From contig CALANV010000024.1 in the NCBI GenBank assembly GCA_937926175.1, positions 1-30,925 of the forward strand: a DNA stretch of 30,925 nucleotides, read 5' to 3'. The notes below the pieces were generated by a model that was not told where the DNA came from, made no database searches, and worked only from the letters and a program-made list of their open reading frames with translations. Numbering within the stretch: position 1 is the stretch's first letter; every line of letters begins with the position of its first letter. The DNA is from an uncultured Rhodospirillales bacterium (GTDB lineage: Bacteria > Pseudomonadota > Alphaproteobacteria > CACIAM-22H2). Both the position numbers and the translations under genes were made by a program. Below are positions 1-7,124 of this stretch, piece by piece.

Positions 1-230
1 AGCCGTTCCAGCCGTTCCAGCCGTTCCAGCCGTTCCAGCCGTTCCAGCCGTTCCAGCCGTTCCATCGATCCGGCTGCTTCAACTGTTCCAACTGTTTCGT
101 CTGTTCCAGCCGGTTCATCTGTTCCGGCCGTTCCAACCGTTCCATCTGTTTCAACCGGTTCGCCCGTTCCAACCGTTTCATCCGTTTCGGCTGTTCCAGT
201 CGTCTCCGCTGTTCCGTCCGTTCCGGGTGT
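1..230. repeat. Degenerate 9-bp tandem repeat array
   Basis: Seven perfect tandem copies of AGCCGTTCC fill 1-63. About eighteen diverged copies follow to roughly 230, keeping the 9-base period with a one-base phase slip just after 64. In the diverged part the G and the central T of the unit are nearly fixed, while four positions vary. Both strands stay open across the array. The minus strand would read as a Gly/Glu-Thr-Xaa tripeptide repeat from a GTG at about 395 out of the left edge, so a truncated low-complexity coding region cannot be excluded. The array probably continues left of the window. The decay from perfect to diverged copies suggests recent slippage expansion at the left end. Confidence 0.9.
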
Positions 231-350
231 GTCCCGTTCTCTTTCAGGCTGCGTCCCGGCCCGTCTCCCCTTCGCGCATGACGGTGATGGGGAGAGGGGC
301 GAGACCGGAGGAGCCCGTCCGGTACGGGATATCCGGGACGGTGAAACGGT

Positions 351-390
351 GGGACAGTGGGACAGTGGGACAGTGGGACAGTGGGACAGT
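351..390. repeat. 8-bp tandem repeat, five copies
   Basis: Five uninterrupted copies of GGGACAGT occupy 351-390, flanked by partial matches. The unit differs from the 9-bp array just upstream, so this is an independent slippage tract. A period of 8 is not a multiple of three, which argues against selection as a coding repeat. Confidence 0.93.
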
Positions 391-435
391 GGCACATGCC
401 CCCTGATTGCGTGTCTTCACCCCGCCGAATCAAAA

Positions 436-465
436 CGCCCGCGCGGGATCGGGTCCCGGCGGGCG
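436..465 (-). terminator. Terminator-like hairpin, minus orientation
   Basis: Positions 436-442 pair with 459-465 and 444-448 pair with 454-458, leaving one bulged G and a 5-base loop, 12 GC-rich pairs in all. Read on the minus strand it is followed by TTTTG, a short T tract. No minus-strand gene that it could terminate is visible to its right, so it may be a relic or serve an unannotated transcript. Confidence 0.4.
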
Positions 466-886
466 CATTTATCCGGCAGCGATGGTGGTATACGGCACCA
501 TGGCCGTCAACCCGGTTTCTTTCACGTTCGGAACGGCCGACACGCCGGTCTGTCGCCACGGCCGGATCCAGTCGTCCGGCCCGGCGTGCCGTGCCCTTGA
601 ATGCCGGCGGCTCCCTTCCTATAGATTTCATGTTCCCTAGGCCGGGCCCCTCTGGCAGCGAACGACGCTGCGATGTCGGACTAGGACGATCGGACAGACA
701 GAGAGGCTCGCGATGATGACAGGTTGATCTGCACGCCGTGCCGTTCACGCGCATGTTTTTTTGTGCCTGAACGGTCGCTTGGGCCCTTGCGGCCCGTGAC
801 GGGAGCCTGTGCGTTAACGATTCGCGTGCCGGACCAGCGCTTTCGTTGTCCCGCATCACAACGCGTTCGAAGAACGGAACCGATTC

Positions 887-1636
887 ATGGAGTGGCTCAG
901 CGATCCGCAGATCTGGATCAGCCTGATGACGCTGATCGCGCTCGAGGTCGTCCTCGGCATCGACAACCTCGTCTTCCTGTCGATTCTTGCGAACCGCCTG
1001 CCGGCGCATCAGCAGGACCGCGCCCGCAAGATCGGGTTGAGCTTGGCGCTGATCATGCGTCTGGCCCTGCTTGCGACGATCTCGTGGATCGTCGGGCTGA
1101 CCGGCAAGGTGTTCGGTCTTTTCGGCCACGATTTCTCGTGGCGCGACATGATCCTGATCGCCGGTGGTCTGTTCCTCGTCTACAAGGCGACGCGCGAGAT
1201 CCACGAACGCATCGAGGGACACGAGGAGATGCCGGGCGCCGTCGCCATGGTGTCGGCGACGTTCGGCGGCGTGATCTTCCAGATCATCCTGATGGACATC
1301 ATCTTCTCGCTCGACTCGGTCATCACCGCGGTCGGCATGGTCGACGAGCTATGGATCATGGTTACGGCCGTGATCATCGCGGTGATCGTCATGGTCATCG
1401 CGTCGCGGCCGCTCGCCGACTTCATCAACCGGCATCCGACCGTCAAGATGCTGGCGCTGAGTTTCCTGATGCTCGTCGGCATGGTGCTGATCGCCGACGG
1501 ATTCGGCTTCCATGTGCCGAAGGGCTATATCTATGGCGCGATGGGCTTCTCCATCGCCGTCGAGGCGCTGAACCTGATGGAGGCGAAGCGGCGCGCCCGA
1601 CAGCGCGAGCGCATGAAGAAGATCGAGCCGGGATGA
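887..1636 (+). CDS. TerC family integral membrane protein (YgdQ-like)
   Basis: This 249-residue multi-pass inner membrane protein belongs to the TerC family, whose members are linked to metal-ion export (manganese in several characterised cases) and tellurite resistance. The family signature is visible as the acidic intramembrane motif GIDN at residues 24-27 and its second-half counterpart with Asp137 and SLDS at 141-144. About seven hydrophobic segments cover the protein, which ends in a basic cytoplasmic tail. The length fits the short YgdQ-type branch without CBS domains. The ATG at 887 has only a weak GGAA ribosome site, but the N-terminus matches the family start. It stands alone, converging on the next gene. 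The substrate cannot be told from sequence. Confidence 0.9.
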   Translation: MEWLSDPQIWISLMTLIALEVVLGIDNLVFLSILANRLPAHQQDRARKIGLSLALIMRLALLATISWIVGLTGKVFGLFGHDFSWRDMILIAGGLFLVYKATREIHERIEGHEEMPGAVAMVSATFGGVIFQIILMDIIFSLDSVITAVGMVDELWIMVTAVIIAVIVMVIASRPLADFINRHPTVKMLALSFLMLVGMVLIADGFGFHVPKGYIYGAMGFSIAVEALNLMEAKRRARQRERMKKIEPG

Positions 1637-1733
1637 ACCGGGCATGACGACGATCGCCGTGTCGTGAGCCGAAGTCATCTCGTCCGCCACCGATCGGCGG
1701 GACGGGCGAGGTGCTTCGGGATACGTCGCGGGC

Positions 1734-2819
1734 TCAGGTGTCGGCGAGGCCCTTGAGCATCCGGCGGGTCACGTCGACGGCGCGCTCCCACACCATCGTC
1801 TTCCATGCATCGGTGTCGCCGTAGAACACGCGGCGCATTTCGGCCTTGATCTCGCGCGCCTCGGCACTGTCGAGATCGCCGTGCACATGAAGCCAGTTGT
1901 CGGCACGCAGCGCGTTCAGCGTCTCGTCAAGAGGCCGGACGCCGTACTCGATCGCGATGCCCGAAAACGCGGCGTGCGGCACGCGCGCGGCCATTCCCGG
2001 CTGGTTGATGCCGTAGAGCGGGGCCGAAGCCGAGTCGCCGAGCTCGGGCGACGTTACTTCGCCGGACAACCATTCCCGGATTCGCCTGAACCCTTCGGAG
2101 TTCGCAGGCAGCGCACCGATGATCTCGCCATGGCCGTAAGGGCCGAGGCCAGTATGGAAATCGATCACAGCCACGTGACGGGCCCGCGCGCAGAACCGAT
2201 CGAGGATGGCGAGGAGCGTGCGGTGCGACCATGTCGGCGCATGGCCGCCGAAGAAAAGGCCGAGCGGATGGCTGTACTGCCCCGACGAGATCGCCGCCTG
2301 CAGCGCCCTCGTGCCATGCTGGGCCGCATAGGCATCAAGCTTCGCCTGCGCGGCGGCGCGCGACGCCGGCGTCCACTCGGCGGGCGCAATGGCGTCCGCC
2401 AGCGCCTCGTAGCCCGCATTGACCGGATACGGCTTCGTGTGGTCGACGAAGTTCCGGTTGAGGTCGACGTTATCCTCGGTGACGCGCCGAAGCCACGCGA
2501 AGCCATGCGGGTTGATGGCATGAACGGCAGCGAGGGCGATGCCGCGCGGCAGCTCGCGGACGAGCCCCTCCGCGAACCAGGCGATCTGGCACAATGCGCC
2601 GCAAAAACCCTCGACGCCATGCGTTGCGGAGATCGTCATCAAGATCCGCTCCGCATCCACTGGGCCCCACCAGCCGACATCGGTGAACAGCTTTTCGCCG
2701 TCAGGCCCGCGCAACGGGTTCTGGTACGACGTCACCGTCGCACCGGCATCGCGGGCGGCTTCGAGAAACCGGGCGCGGGCGTCGGCGTAGTTGCGGGGGA
2801 AATGACGGACGATGCTCAT
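1734..2819 (-). CDS. DUF2817 family M14-like zinc carboxypeptidase/deacylase
   Basis: The protein (361 residues from the chosen start) resembles DUF2817 proteins, a branch of the M14 carboxypeptidase/succinylglutamate-desuccinylase fold. The zinc site is visible as HGVE (His67, Glu70) and a third ligand in DFHTGLG (His222). The substrate-binding DLNRNF motif lies at about 119-124, and a late IEYG supplies the likely catalytic Glu. The frame is open to a possible start at 2930, but the ATG at 2819 begins the MSIVRHFPRNYADAR segment that matches family N-termini, and the longer version would crowd the divergent gene at 2952. An intermediate ATG at 2855 has a GAGG site and is the main alternative. 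The physiological substrate is unknown. Confidence 0.85.
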   Translation of the reverse strand: MSIVRHFPRNYADARARFLEAARDAGATVTSYQNPLRGPDGEKLFTDVGWWGPVDAERILMTISATHGVEGFCGALCQIAWFAEGLVRELPRGIALAAVHAINPHGFAWLRRVTEDNVDLNRNFVDHTKPYPVNAGYEALADAIAPAEWTPASRAAAQAKLDAYAAQHGTRALQAAISSGQYSHPLGLFFGGHAPTWSHRTLLAILDRFCARARHVAVIDFHTGLGPYGHGEIIGALPANSEGFRRIREWLSGEVTSPELGDSASAPLYGINQPGMAARVPHAAFSGIAIEYGVRPLDETLNALRADNWLHVHGDLDSAEAREIKAEMRRVFYGDTDAWKTMVWERAVDVTRRMLKGLADT

Positions 2820-2951
2820 CGGATGAAACGCACGTAGCAAGGACACGCCTTTCATGCCCTCGGCCAAGCCGGCTGTCCACATTTCCGTGCGGCCGGCGAC
2901 CGTGCATAGCCGATCTTCCGTGCGGCACAATTCGGGCCCATACTCGACCGC

Positions 2952-3521
2952 GTGAGGCTTCGACCCGTGACATGGCTGTTCCGGCTCGCGCTCGCCTTGG
3001 GCCTGTTGGCCCCGGCGGCGTCACTCCACGCCGACCAGAATGATCCGCGGCTGGACGATCTGTTCACGCAACTGAAGGCGGCGGACAGTGCCGAAGAGGC
3101 ACAGACGATCGAGGCGTTCATCTGGCAGATCTGGACCGAGGCCGACGACGCGGCGACGAACACGCTGATGGAACTCGGCCTCATGGCGCTGCAAAGCGGC
3201 AATCTGCCCGGAGCGCTGCAGCTCTTCGATGCGGTAACGACGCAGAACCCGGACTATGCCGAGGGCTGGAATAAACGGGCGACGGTGCTGTTCATGATGG
3301 GGGCGTACGAGAAGTCGGCCCAGGACGTCGCGCGCGTGCTGGAGCTGGAGCCTCGCCACTTCGGCGCGCTGTCGGGCCTCGGCATGATCAACCTGCAGCG
3401 TGGGAACGAGGCGAAGGCACTCGAGGCGTTCGAGCGCGCACTGTCGGTCAATCCGCACATGCCGGCGGTGAAGGCGAACGTCGAGGCCCTCAGGCGGCGG
3501 ACGCGGCAAGGGGCCATCTGA
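2952..3521 (+). CDS. Exported TPR-repeat protein
   Basis: This 189-residue protein starts at a GTG. Residues 1-27 form a signal peptide: basic start, hydrophobic core LFRLALALGLLAPAA, then a small-residue region ending around SLHADQ. Three tetratricopeptide repeats cover about residues 68-180, with the typical spacing of Ala, Gly, Tyr and Pro (for example ALSGLG and ALSVNP). It is likely periplasmic and a protein-interaction scaffold. It diverges from the DUF2817 gene and lies 88 bases before msrP on the same strand, so the two may be co-transcribed. No partner can be named from sequence. Confidence 0.85.
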   Translation: MRLRPVTWLFRLALALGLLAPAASLHADQNDPRLDDLFTQLKAADSAEEAQTIEAFIWQIWTEADDAATNTLMELGLMALQSGNLPGALQLFDAVTTQNPDYAEGWNKRATVLFMMGAYEKSAQDVARVLELEPRHFGALSGLGMINLQRGNEAKALEAFERALSVNPHMPAVKANVEALRRRTRQGAI

Positions 3522-3609
3522 GGCGAGCGGTGCCGTTGCTCACCGGGAGTTGACTTGCCTCGCACCGCCGGACGCGCGAACAATCGCCGCAAACTCGGGA
3601 GAAGACGAC

Positions 3610-4617
3610 ATGTGGATCAAGCGCAAGAAGGGTTGGGAAATGCCGGAGGCGGCGGCCACGCCCGAGTCCGTCGTCCTCAACCGACGCCGTTTCCTGGCAG
3701 GCAGCGCGGCCGGCGCCGCCGCGATCGGGACCGGCGCGGGACTATGGACGCTCGGCAGCGGCAGGGCAGGGCAGGCGGCGGGACCGCAGCTCGCGGCGGC
3801 TGGTGATGCCGACCCGTCGGCCCATCTTTATCCGGCAATGCGCAACCTGCGCTACCGTCTCGACCGCGAGATCACGGCCGAGCAACTGGCGGCGACCTAC
3901 AACAATTTCTACGAGTTCGGATCGTCCAAGAGCATCTGGCAGGCGGCGCAGAAATTGCCGCTGCGGCCGTGGGAGATCCGCATCGACGGCATGGTCGCGA
4001 AAGAGCGTACGATCGGGATCGACGACCTGCTGAAGGCGATGCAGCTCGAAGAGCGGCTCTATCGTCATCGTTGCGTCGAGGCCTGGTCGATGGCCGTGCC
4101 GTGGACCGGTTTTGCGATGAAGGACTTCGTCGCGTGGGCGGAGCCGCTGTCGTCAGCCAAGTATGTCCGCATGGAAACGTTCATGAAGCCCGAGATTGCG
4201 TCGGGCCAGCGGGCGATCTGGTATCCGTGGCCCTATGTCGAGGGCCTGACCATCGAAGAGGCGACGAACGAGCTTACGCTCCTTGCCACCGGTATCTACG
4301 GCAAGCCGCTGCCCAAGCAGATGGGCGCGCCGCTCCGCCTCGTCGTGCCGTGGAAGTACGGGTTCAAGTCGATCAAGTCGATCGTGCGATTCACCTTCAC
4401 CGACGAGCGGCCGAAGGGCTTCTGGGAGGAGGTCCAGGGACACGAGTACGGGTTCTGGGCGAACGTGAACCCGAAGGTGCCGCATCCGCGCTGGAGCCAG
4501 GCGACCGAGGAGGTGCTGGGCACCGGTCAGCGCGTGCCGACCCAGATCTACAACGGCTACGGCGAGTTCGTCGCCCACCTCTACGCCGACAAGCAGGACG
4601 AGCGGCTGTTCATGTAA
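3610..4617 (+). CDS. msrP: Protein-methionine-sulfoxide reductase catalytic subunit MsrP
   Basis: MsrP (YedY) is the molybdenum-cofactor periplasmic reductase that repairs oxidised methionines in envelope proteins. The 335-residue length is close to that of E. coli MsrP. The ATG at 3610 is preceded by GGAGAAG at 3598-3604 and starts MWIKRKKGWEMPE, a typical family N-terminus; an upstream in-frame start at 3550 is rejected. A twin-arginine signal RRRFLAG lies at residues 25-31, followed by an Ala/Gly-rich hydrophobic stretch. The molybdenum-ligating cysteine is Cys155 in HRCVEAWSM. The usual membrane haem partner gene msrQ is not adjacent: a strong terminator follows 54 bases after the stop and no multi-helix membrane gene comes next. 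Confidence 0.95.
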   Translation: MWIKRKKGWEMPEAAATPESVVLNRRRFLAGSAAGAAAIGTGAGLWTLGSGRAGQAAGPQLAAAGDADPSAHLYPAMRNLRYRLDREITAEQLAATYNNFYEFGSSKSIWQAAQKLPLRPWEIRIDGMVAKERTIGIDDLLKAMQLEERLYRHRCVEAWSMAVPWTGFAMKDFVAWAEPLSSAKYVRMETFMKPEIASGQRAIWYPWPYVEGLTIEEATNELTLLATGIYGKPLPKQMGAPLRLVVPWKYGFKSIKSIVRFTFTDERPKGFWEEVQGHEYGFWANVNPKVPHPRWSQATEEVLGTGQRVPTQIYNGYGEFVAHLYADKQDERLFM

Positions 4618-4671
4618 GGGGCGTGCGGGGCAGGGACGAGGCCGAGCGCTTCGCCCCTGCGCGGCGATGAC

Positions 4672-4705
4672 GGCGGCACGTCGCAAACGTGCCGCCATAA
4701 TTTTT
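4672..4705 (+). terminator. Intrinsic terminator of msrP
   Basis: A perfect 10-bp stem pairs 4672-4681 (GGCGGCACGT) with 4687-4696, with a CGCAA loop, and is followed by ATAATTTTT. It lies just downstream of the msrP stop codon, so msrP is probably the last gene of its transcript. Confidence 0.92.
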
Positions 4706-4744
4706 CCGCAAGTTCAAGCTAGACTGTAAACAAATCTTAACCAA

Positions 4745-4774
4745 AACGATGCGAACCTCCGGTCGCAGATCGTT
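4745..4774 (+). other. Hairpin with CCUCC-containing loop
   Basis: AACGAT (4745-4750) pairs with ATCGTT (4769-4774) and GCGA (4751-4754) with TCGC (4763-4766), with a two-base bulge. The loop reads ACCTCCGG and so exposes an anti-Shine-Dalgarno-like CCTCC. The AT-rich DNA just upstream, with a weak TTCCGC-17-TAAACA promoter match, could start a transcript here. This could be the leader of the small frame at 4804 or a small RNA. The stem is short and could arise by chance. Confidence 0.35.
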
Positions 4775-4803
4775 GCAAACGTTCAACCCGTCTCTGCCTT
4801 CCC

Positions 4804-4998
4804 ATGTCGCCCAATCCCGCTTCGGCCGCTCATGACTCCGCACCCTCGGCCGCACCTGCCTCGACCGGTCAGGGCCCCATTGCCCGCCTGTTCCGGCCGG
4901 GCGTAATGCCGGCCCCCGCCGCGCAGCGCGGCAGCACCGGTACCACGCACACGACCGGCGCACCTGGCACGATCCCCGCACCCGCCGCGCGTCGCTGA
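4804..4998 (+). CDS. Possible small Ala/Pro-rich protein
   Basis: A 64-residue frame from ATG 4804 encodes a low-complexity peptide rich in Ala, Pro, Ser and Thr, with no transmembrane segment or recognisable domain. Third codon positions are mostly G or C, as in the neighbouring genes, and an AT-rich possible promoter region lies upstream. There is no good ribosome site, and the opposite strand is also open over most of it. It may be a non-functional frame in GC-rich DNA. I do not recognise it. Confidence 0.25.
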   Translation: MSPNPASAAHDSAPSAAPASTGQGPIARLFRPGVMPAPAAQRGSTGTTHTTGAPGTIPAPAARR

Positions 4999-5122
4999 GC
5001 GGCCGAATGTCCGGCGGCATCGACGGCGACGCAAACGGTGCGTGCCGCGACCCGGTCGCCGTAGTCGGATCAAGATCGTAGGGATTTGGCGCTTTCTGTT
5101 CGCCAAGTTCGGAGCGCGGCCG

Positions 5123-5455
5123 TCACGCGGTCGCCATGCTCATCTGCCGGCAGCTTTCGGCGCAGCGCCGGCACACTTCGGCACAGCGGCGCATCCGCTC
5201 GTCGTCCGCCAGCCGGTCGCAATCCTCAGCACAGCGCAGACACGTCTCGGCGCATAAGGCGCAGGTGCGGACGTGCAGGTCGGAGCGGCGCATCATGAAT
5301 GCCGCCGCGGTTTCACAGATGTCGGCGCAGTCCTGGAGCAGGCGGACATGGTTCGCCTCGGCATGCCGGCCGCCCTTCTGCAGGCAGTACGCGATTGTCT
5401 CCGTGCAGGTGCGGAAGCAATCCAGACAGTCCTCGATGCAGCGTTGAATGTCCAT
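5123..5455 (-). CDS. Cysteine-rich four-helix-bundle copper-binding protein (Csp-like, DUF326)
   Basis: This 110-residue protein has 16 cysteines, nearly all in CxxxC or CxxC spacing along predicted helices: C6, C10, C13, C17 and C24 in the first helix, and dense clusters such as RCAEDC and RRCAESC later. This is the layout of the Csp/DUF326 copper-storage family, in which Cys side chains line a four-helix bundle and bind many Cu(I) ions. There is no signal peptide, so it resembles cytosolic Csp3. The ATG at 5455 has an ideal GGAGGT four bases upstream; a longer open frame to 5599 is rejected for that reason. It probably buffers copper in the cytoplasm. No CueR-type operator was found in the upstream region. 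Confidence 0.9.
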   Translation of the reverse strand: MDIQRCIEDCLDCFRTCTETIAYCLQKGGRHAEANHVRLLQDCADICETAAAFMMRRSDLHVRTCALCAETCLRCAEDCDRLADDERMRRCAEVCRRCAESCRQMSMATA

Positions 5456-5790
5456 CGTGACCTCCGATGCAGTGTGGCGTGGATGCGCCGGTCGTATCGA
5501 CGCCGCGTCCTTGGTGCCGTCAGGCCGGTTATCATCGTGTAGCATACGGCGTCGCCAGCCTCGGGAGATCGGTGACCGACGCGGCATCGATCCGGCCATG
5601 TGTTCGCCAGACGAGTCGGCCCGTCAAAGTGTTCCCCCCGCGAGCGGCCGACCAGCGAGCGCCATGCGACCGGCCGAAACGGCCGCAACCGAGGCACCGG
5701 CGCGGTCCGCGGTCTGCCACTGCCCGGTTCCGGCGGACAAGCCTCGTCGGTACGGTCTAGATTGGACCAAGTCTTACGGATCGGATGGGC
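5456..5790. other. Divergent intergenic region
   Basis: This region of 335 bases lies between the leftward Csp-like gene and the rightward membrane hydrolase gene. It contains the GGAGGT ribosome site of the Csp-like gene (about 5460-5465) and must hold both promoters, but I cannot assign clear -35/-10 pairs. No gene or repeat was seen. Confidence 0.5.
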
Positions 5791-6915
5791 ATGGACACGT
5801 TCACGCAGATCGTCCTTGGCGCCGCCGTCGGTCAGGCGACCGCACGCAAGACGCTCGGCCGCAGCGCGCTCGCGCTCGGCGCCGCCGGCGGGCTGATTCC
5901 CGATCTCGACGTCCTCGTGGTCGGACCGCTGGGGTCGCTCGCGGAGTGGCAGTACCATCGCGGCGTTACGCACTCCCTGTTCTTCGGTCCGGTGGTCGGG
6001 CCGATCCTGGGCTATGCGATGTGGCGCATCTATCGGCGGTGGTGGCCGCAGAGCCGATGTGCCGCGCCGACGGCACTCGGCCCCATCATCGCCGTGCTGG
6101 TCCTAGCGCTGGTCACGCATCCGCTGCTCGATCTGTTCACCATCTACGGGACGCAGCTTCTGGCGCCGTTCTCGAATGCGCGTTTCGCCATACCTGCGGT
6201 GCCGATCATCGATCCGGTCTATACCCTTGTCCTGCTCGCGGGCGTCGCGGTCGGGCTGCTTTCGCGCATGGGCGTGCGCGCGCATGCCGCGGCGGCGGCC
6301 GCGCTGACGCTGTCGTCCGCGTATCTGTTCTATGGCTGGGCGCAGAACCAGGCGGCCGAGGCCGAAGCGCGGCGCCAGCTTGCCGCGCACGGCGTGACGG
6401 TCGGCACGGTCCGCGCCTATACGACGATCTTCCAGCCGTGGCTCCGCCGTGTCGTCGCTCAGGACGGCGACGGGGTGCGGATCGGATTCGTTTCGACCTG
6501 GGCACCGGCCGAGATCGCCTGGACATGCCTGCGCCGTCCGCACGATCCGGCCGTTGCGGCTGCGACGGCGACGCCTGCGGCGCAGGTGCTGGCGTGGTTC
6601 GCCGACGGCCAGATCTGGCCGCAGCTCCGCCGTGACGACACGGGGCGAACGGTGGTGCGTTTGACCGACCTGCGCTATGGCGCGCCGGGTGCGACCGTCG
6701 CCGGCTGGTGGGGCGTGGATGTCGTCATCGGGCCGGACGGTCAGCCGATCGATGCGGCGCGTATAGCCATTCCGCGCACCATCTCGGGCAATGCGGTCGC
6801 TGTCGTGTTCCGCGCCGCGTTCGGCGATATGGCCGCGCTGTACGAGGCGACCGGCGCTACACCGACCGCGATAGCCGCCGGACCCGCAGTGAGGGCGTGC
6901 GTGGCCGTTTCGTAA
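5791..6915 (+). CDS. YdjM/DUF457-type membrane-bound metal-dependent hydrolase
   Basis: The 374-residue protein has the N-terminal signature of this inner membrane family: MDTFTQIVLGAAVGQA, then PDLDV with paired aspartates, then YHRGVTHS with the two metal-binding histidines, and THPLLDLF further on. Four to five hydrophobic segments span about the first 190 residues, and a soluble C-terminal domain of about 170 residues follows, as in the long members of the family. I chose ATG 5791 because relatives start with MD followed by TQ two residues later; the ATG at 5785 two codons upstream is equally open. Biochemical function is poorly established. E. coli YdjM is LexA-regulated, but I see no LexA box here. 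Confidence 0.85.
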   Translation: MDTFTQIVLGAAVGQATARKTLGRSALALGAAGGLIPDLDVLVVGPLGSLAEWQYHRGVTHSLFFGPVVGPILGYAMWRIYRRWWPQSRCAAPTALGPIIAVLVLALVTHPLLDLFTIYGTQLLAPFSNARFAIPAVPIIDPVYTLVLLAGVAVGLLSRMGVRAHAAAAAALTLSSAYLFYGWAQNQAAEAEARRQLAAHGVTVGTVRAYTTIFQPWLRRVVAQDGDGVRIGFVSTWAPAEIAWTCLRRPHDPAVAAATATPAAQVLAWFADGQIWPQLRRDDTGRTVVRLTDLRYGAPGATVAGWWGVDVVIGPDGQPIDAARIAIPRTISGNAVAVVFRAAFGDMAALYEATGATPTAIAAGPAVRACVAVS

Positions 6916-7112
6916 AGCGCCGGACATCGGGCATCGACAGGTAGGGCGTCAGCAGCAAGCATTGCAAGGCGCACGCGGCGCGGCTCGCCTGGCCTGGCGG
7001 GTCGGCGCATGGCCGGCCCGACGGCCGGTCCGCGTCACGGCAGCGGCATTGCCGGGAACGACCAACCTTCTTCCACGTTGGCGTCTCACCGTTCTTCGCA
7101 ACGGTTCCAAAC

Positions 7113-7120
7113 AGGAGGTG
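7113..7120 (+). promoter_or_regulatory. Strong ribosome binding site deciding a GTG start
   Basis: AGGAGGTG at 7113-7120 lies four bases before the GTG at 7125. It fixes the start of the ferritin-like gene and suggests high translation. Confidence 0.9.
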
Positions 7121-7124
7121 CCCC

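Larger units (their letters stand above)
1..886. other. Non-genic repeat-rich region before the TerC gene
   Basis: I see no convincing gene in these 886 bases. Short open frames on the plus strand overlap one another, have GC-biased composition and resemble no family I know. The stretch holds the two tandem arrays, a 12-bp hairpin at 436-465 and the leader of the downstream TerC-family gene. I looked in the leader (about 640-886) for the manganese-sensing yybP-ykoY riboswitch that precedes some TerC genes and did not find its conserved core. Confidence 0.6.
4618..5122. other. Intergenic region after msrP
   Basis: The stretch holds the msrP terminator, then a short AT-rich segment (about 4697-4746), a hairpin at 4745-4774 and one doubtful small coding frame at 4804-4998. 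From 4999 to 5122 I see nothing beyond GC-rich spacer before the convergent Csp-like gene. Confidence 0.6.

Noticed and set aside
1..230. CRISPR array
   Set aside because: The unit is 9 bp, directly tandem and without spacers; it is a minisatellite-like repeat.
640..886. yybP-ykoY manganese riboswitch upstream of the TerC gene
   Set aside because: Expected from some TerC genes, but the conserved core and paired loops are not recognisable in the leader.
724..1647. 307-residue plus-strand frame over the TerC gene
   Set aside because: It is the shifted reading of the TerC gene, giving Arg/Asp/His-rich nonsense typical of GC-rich shadow frames.
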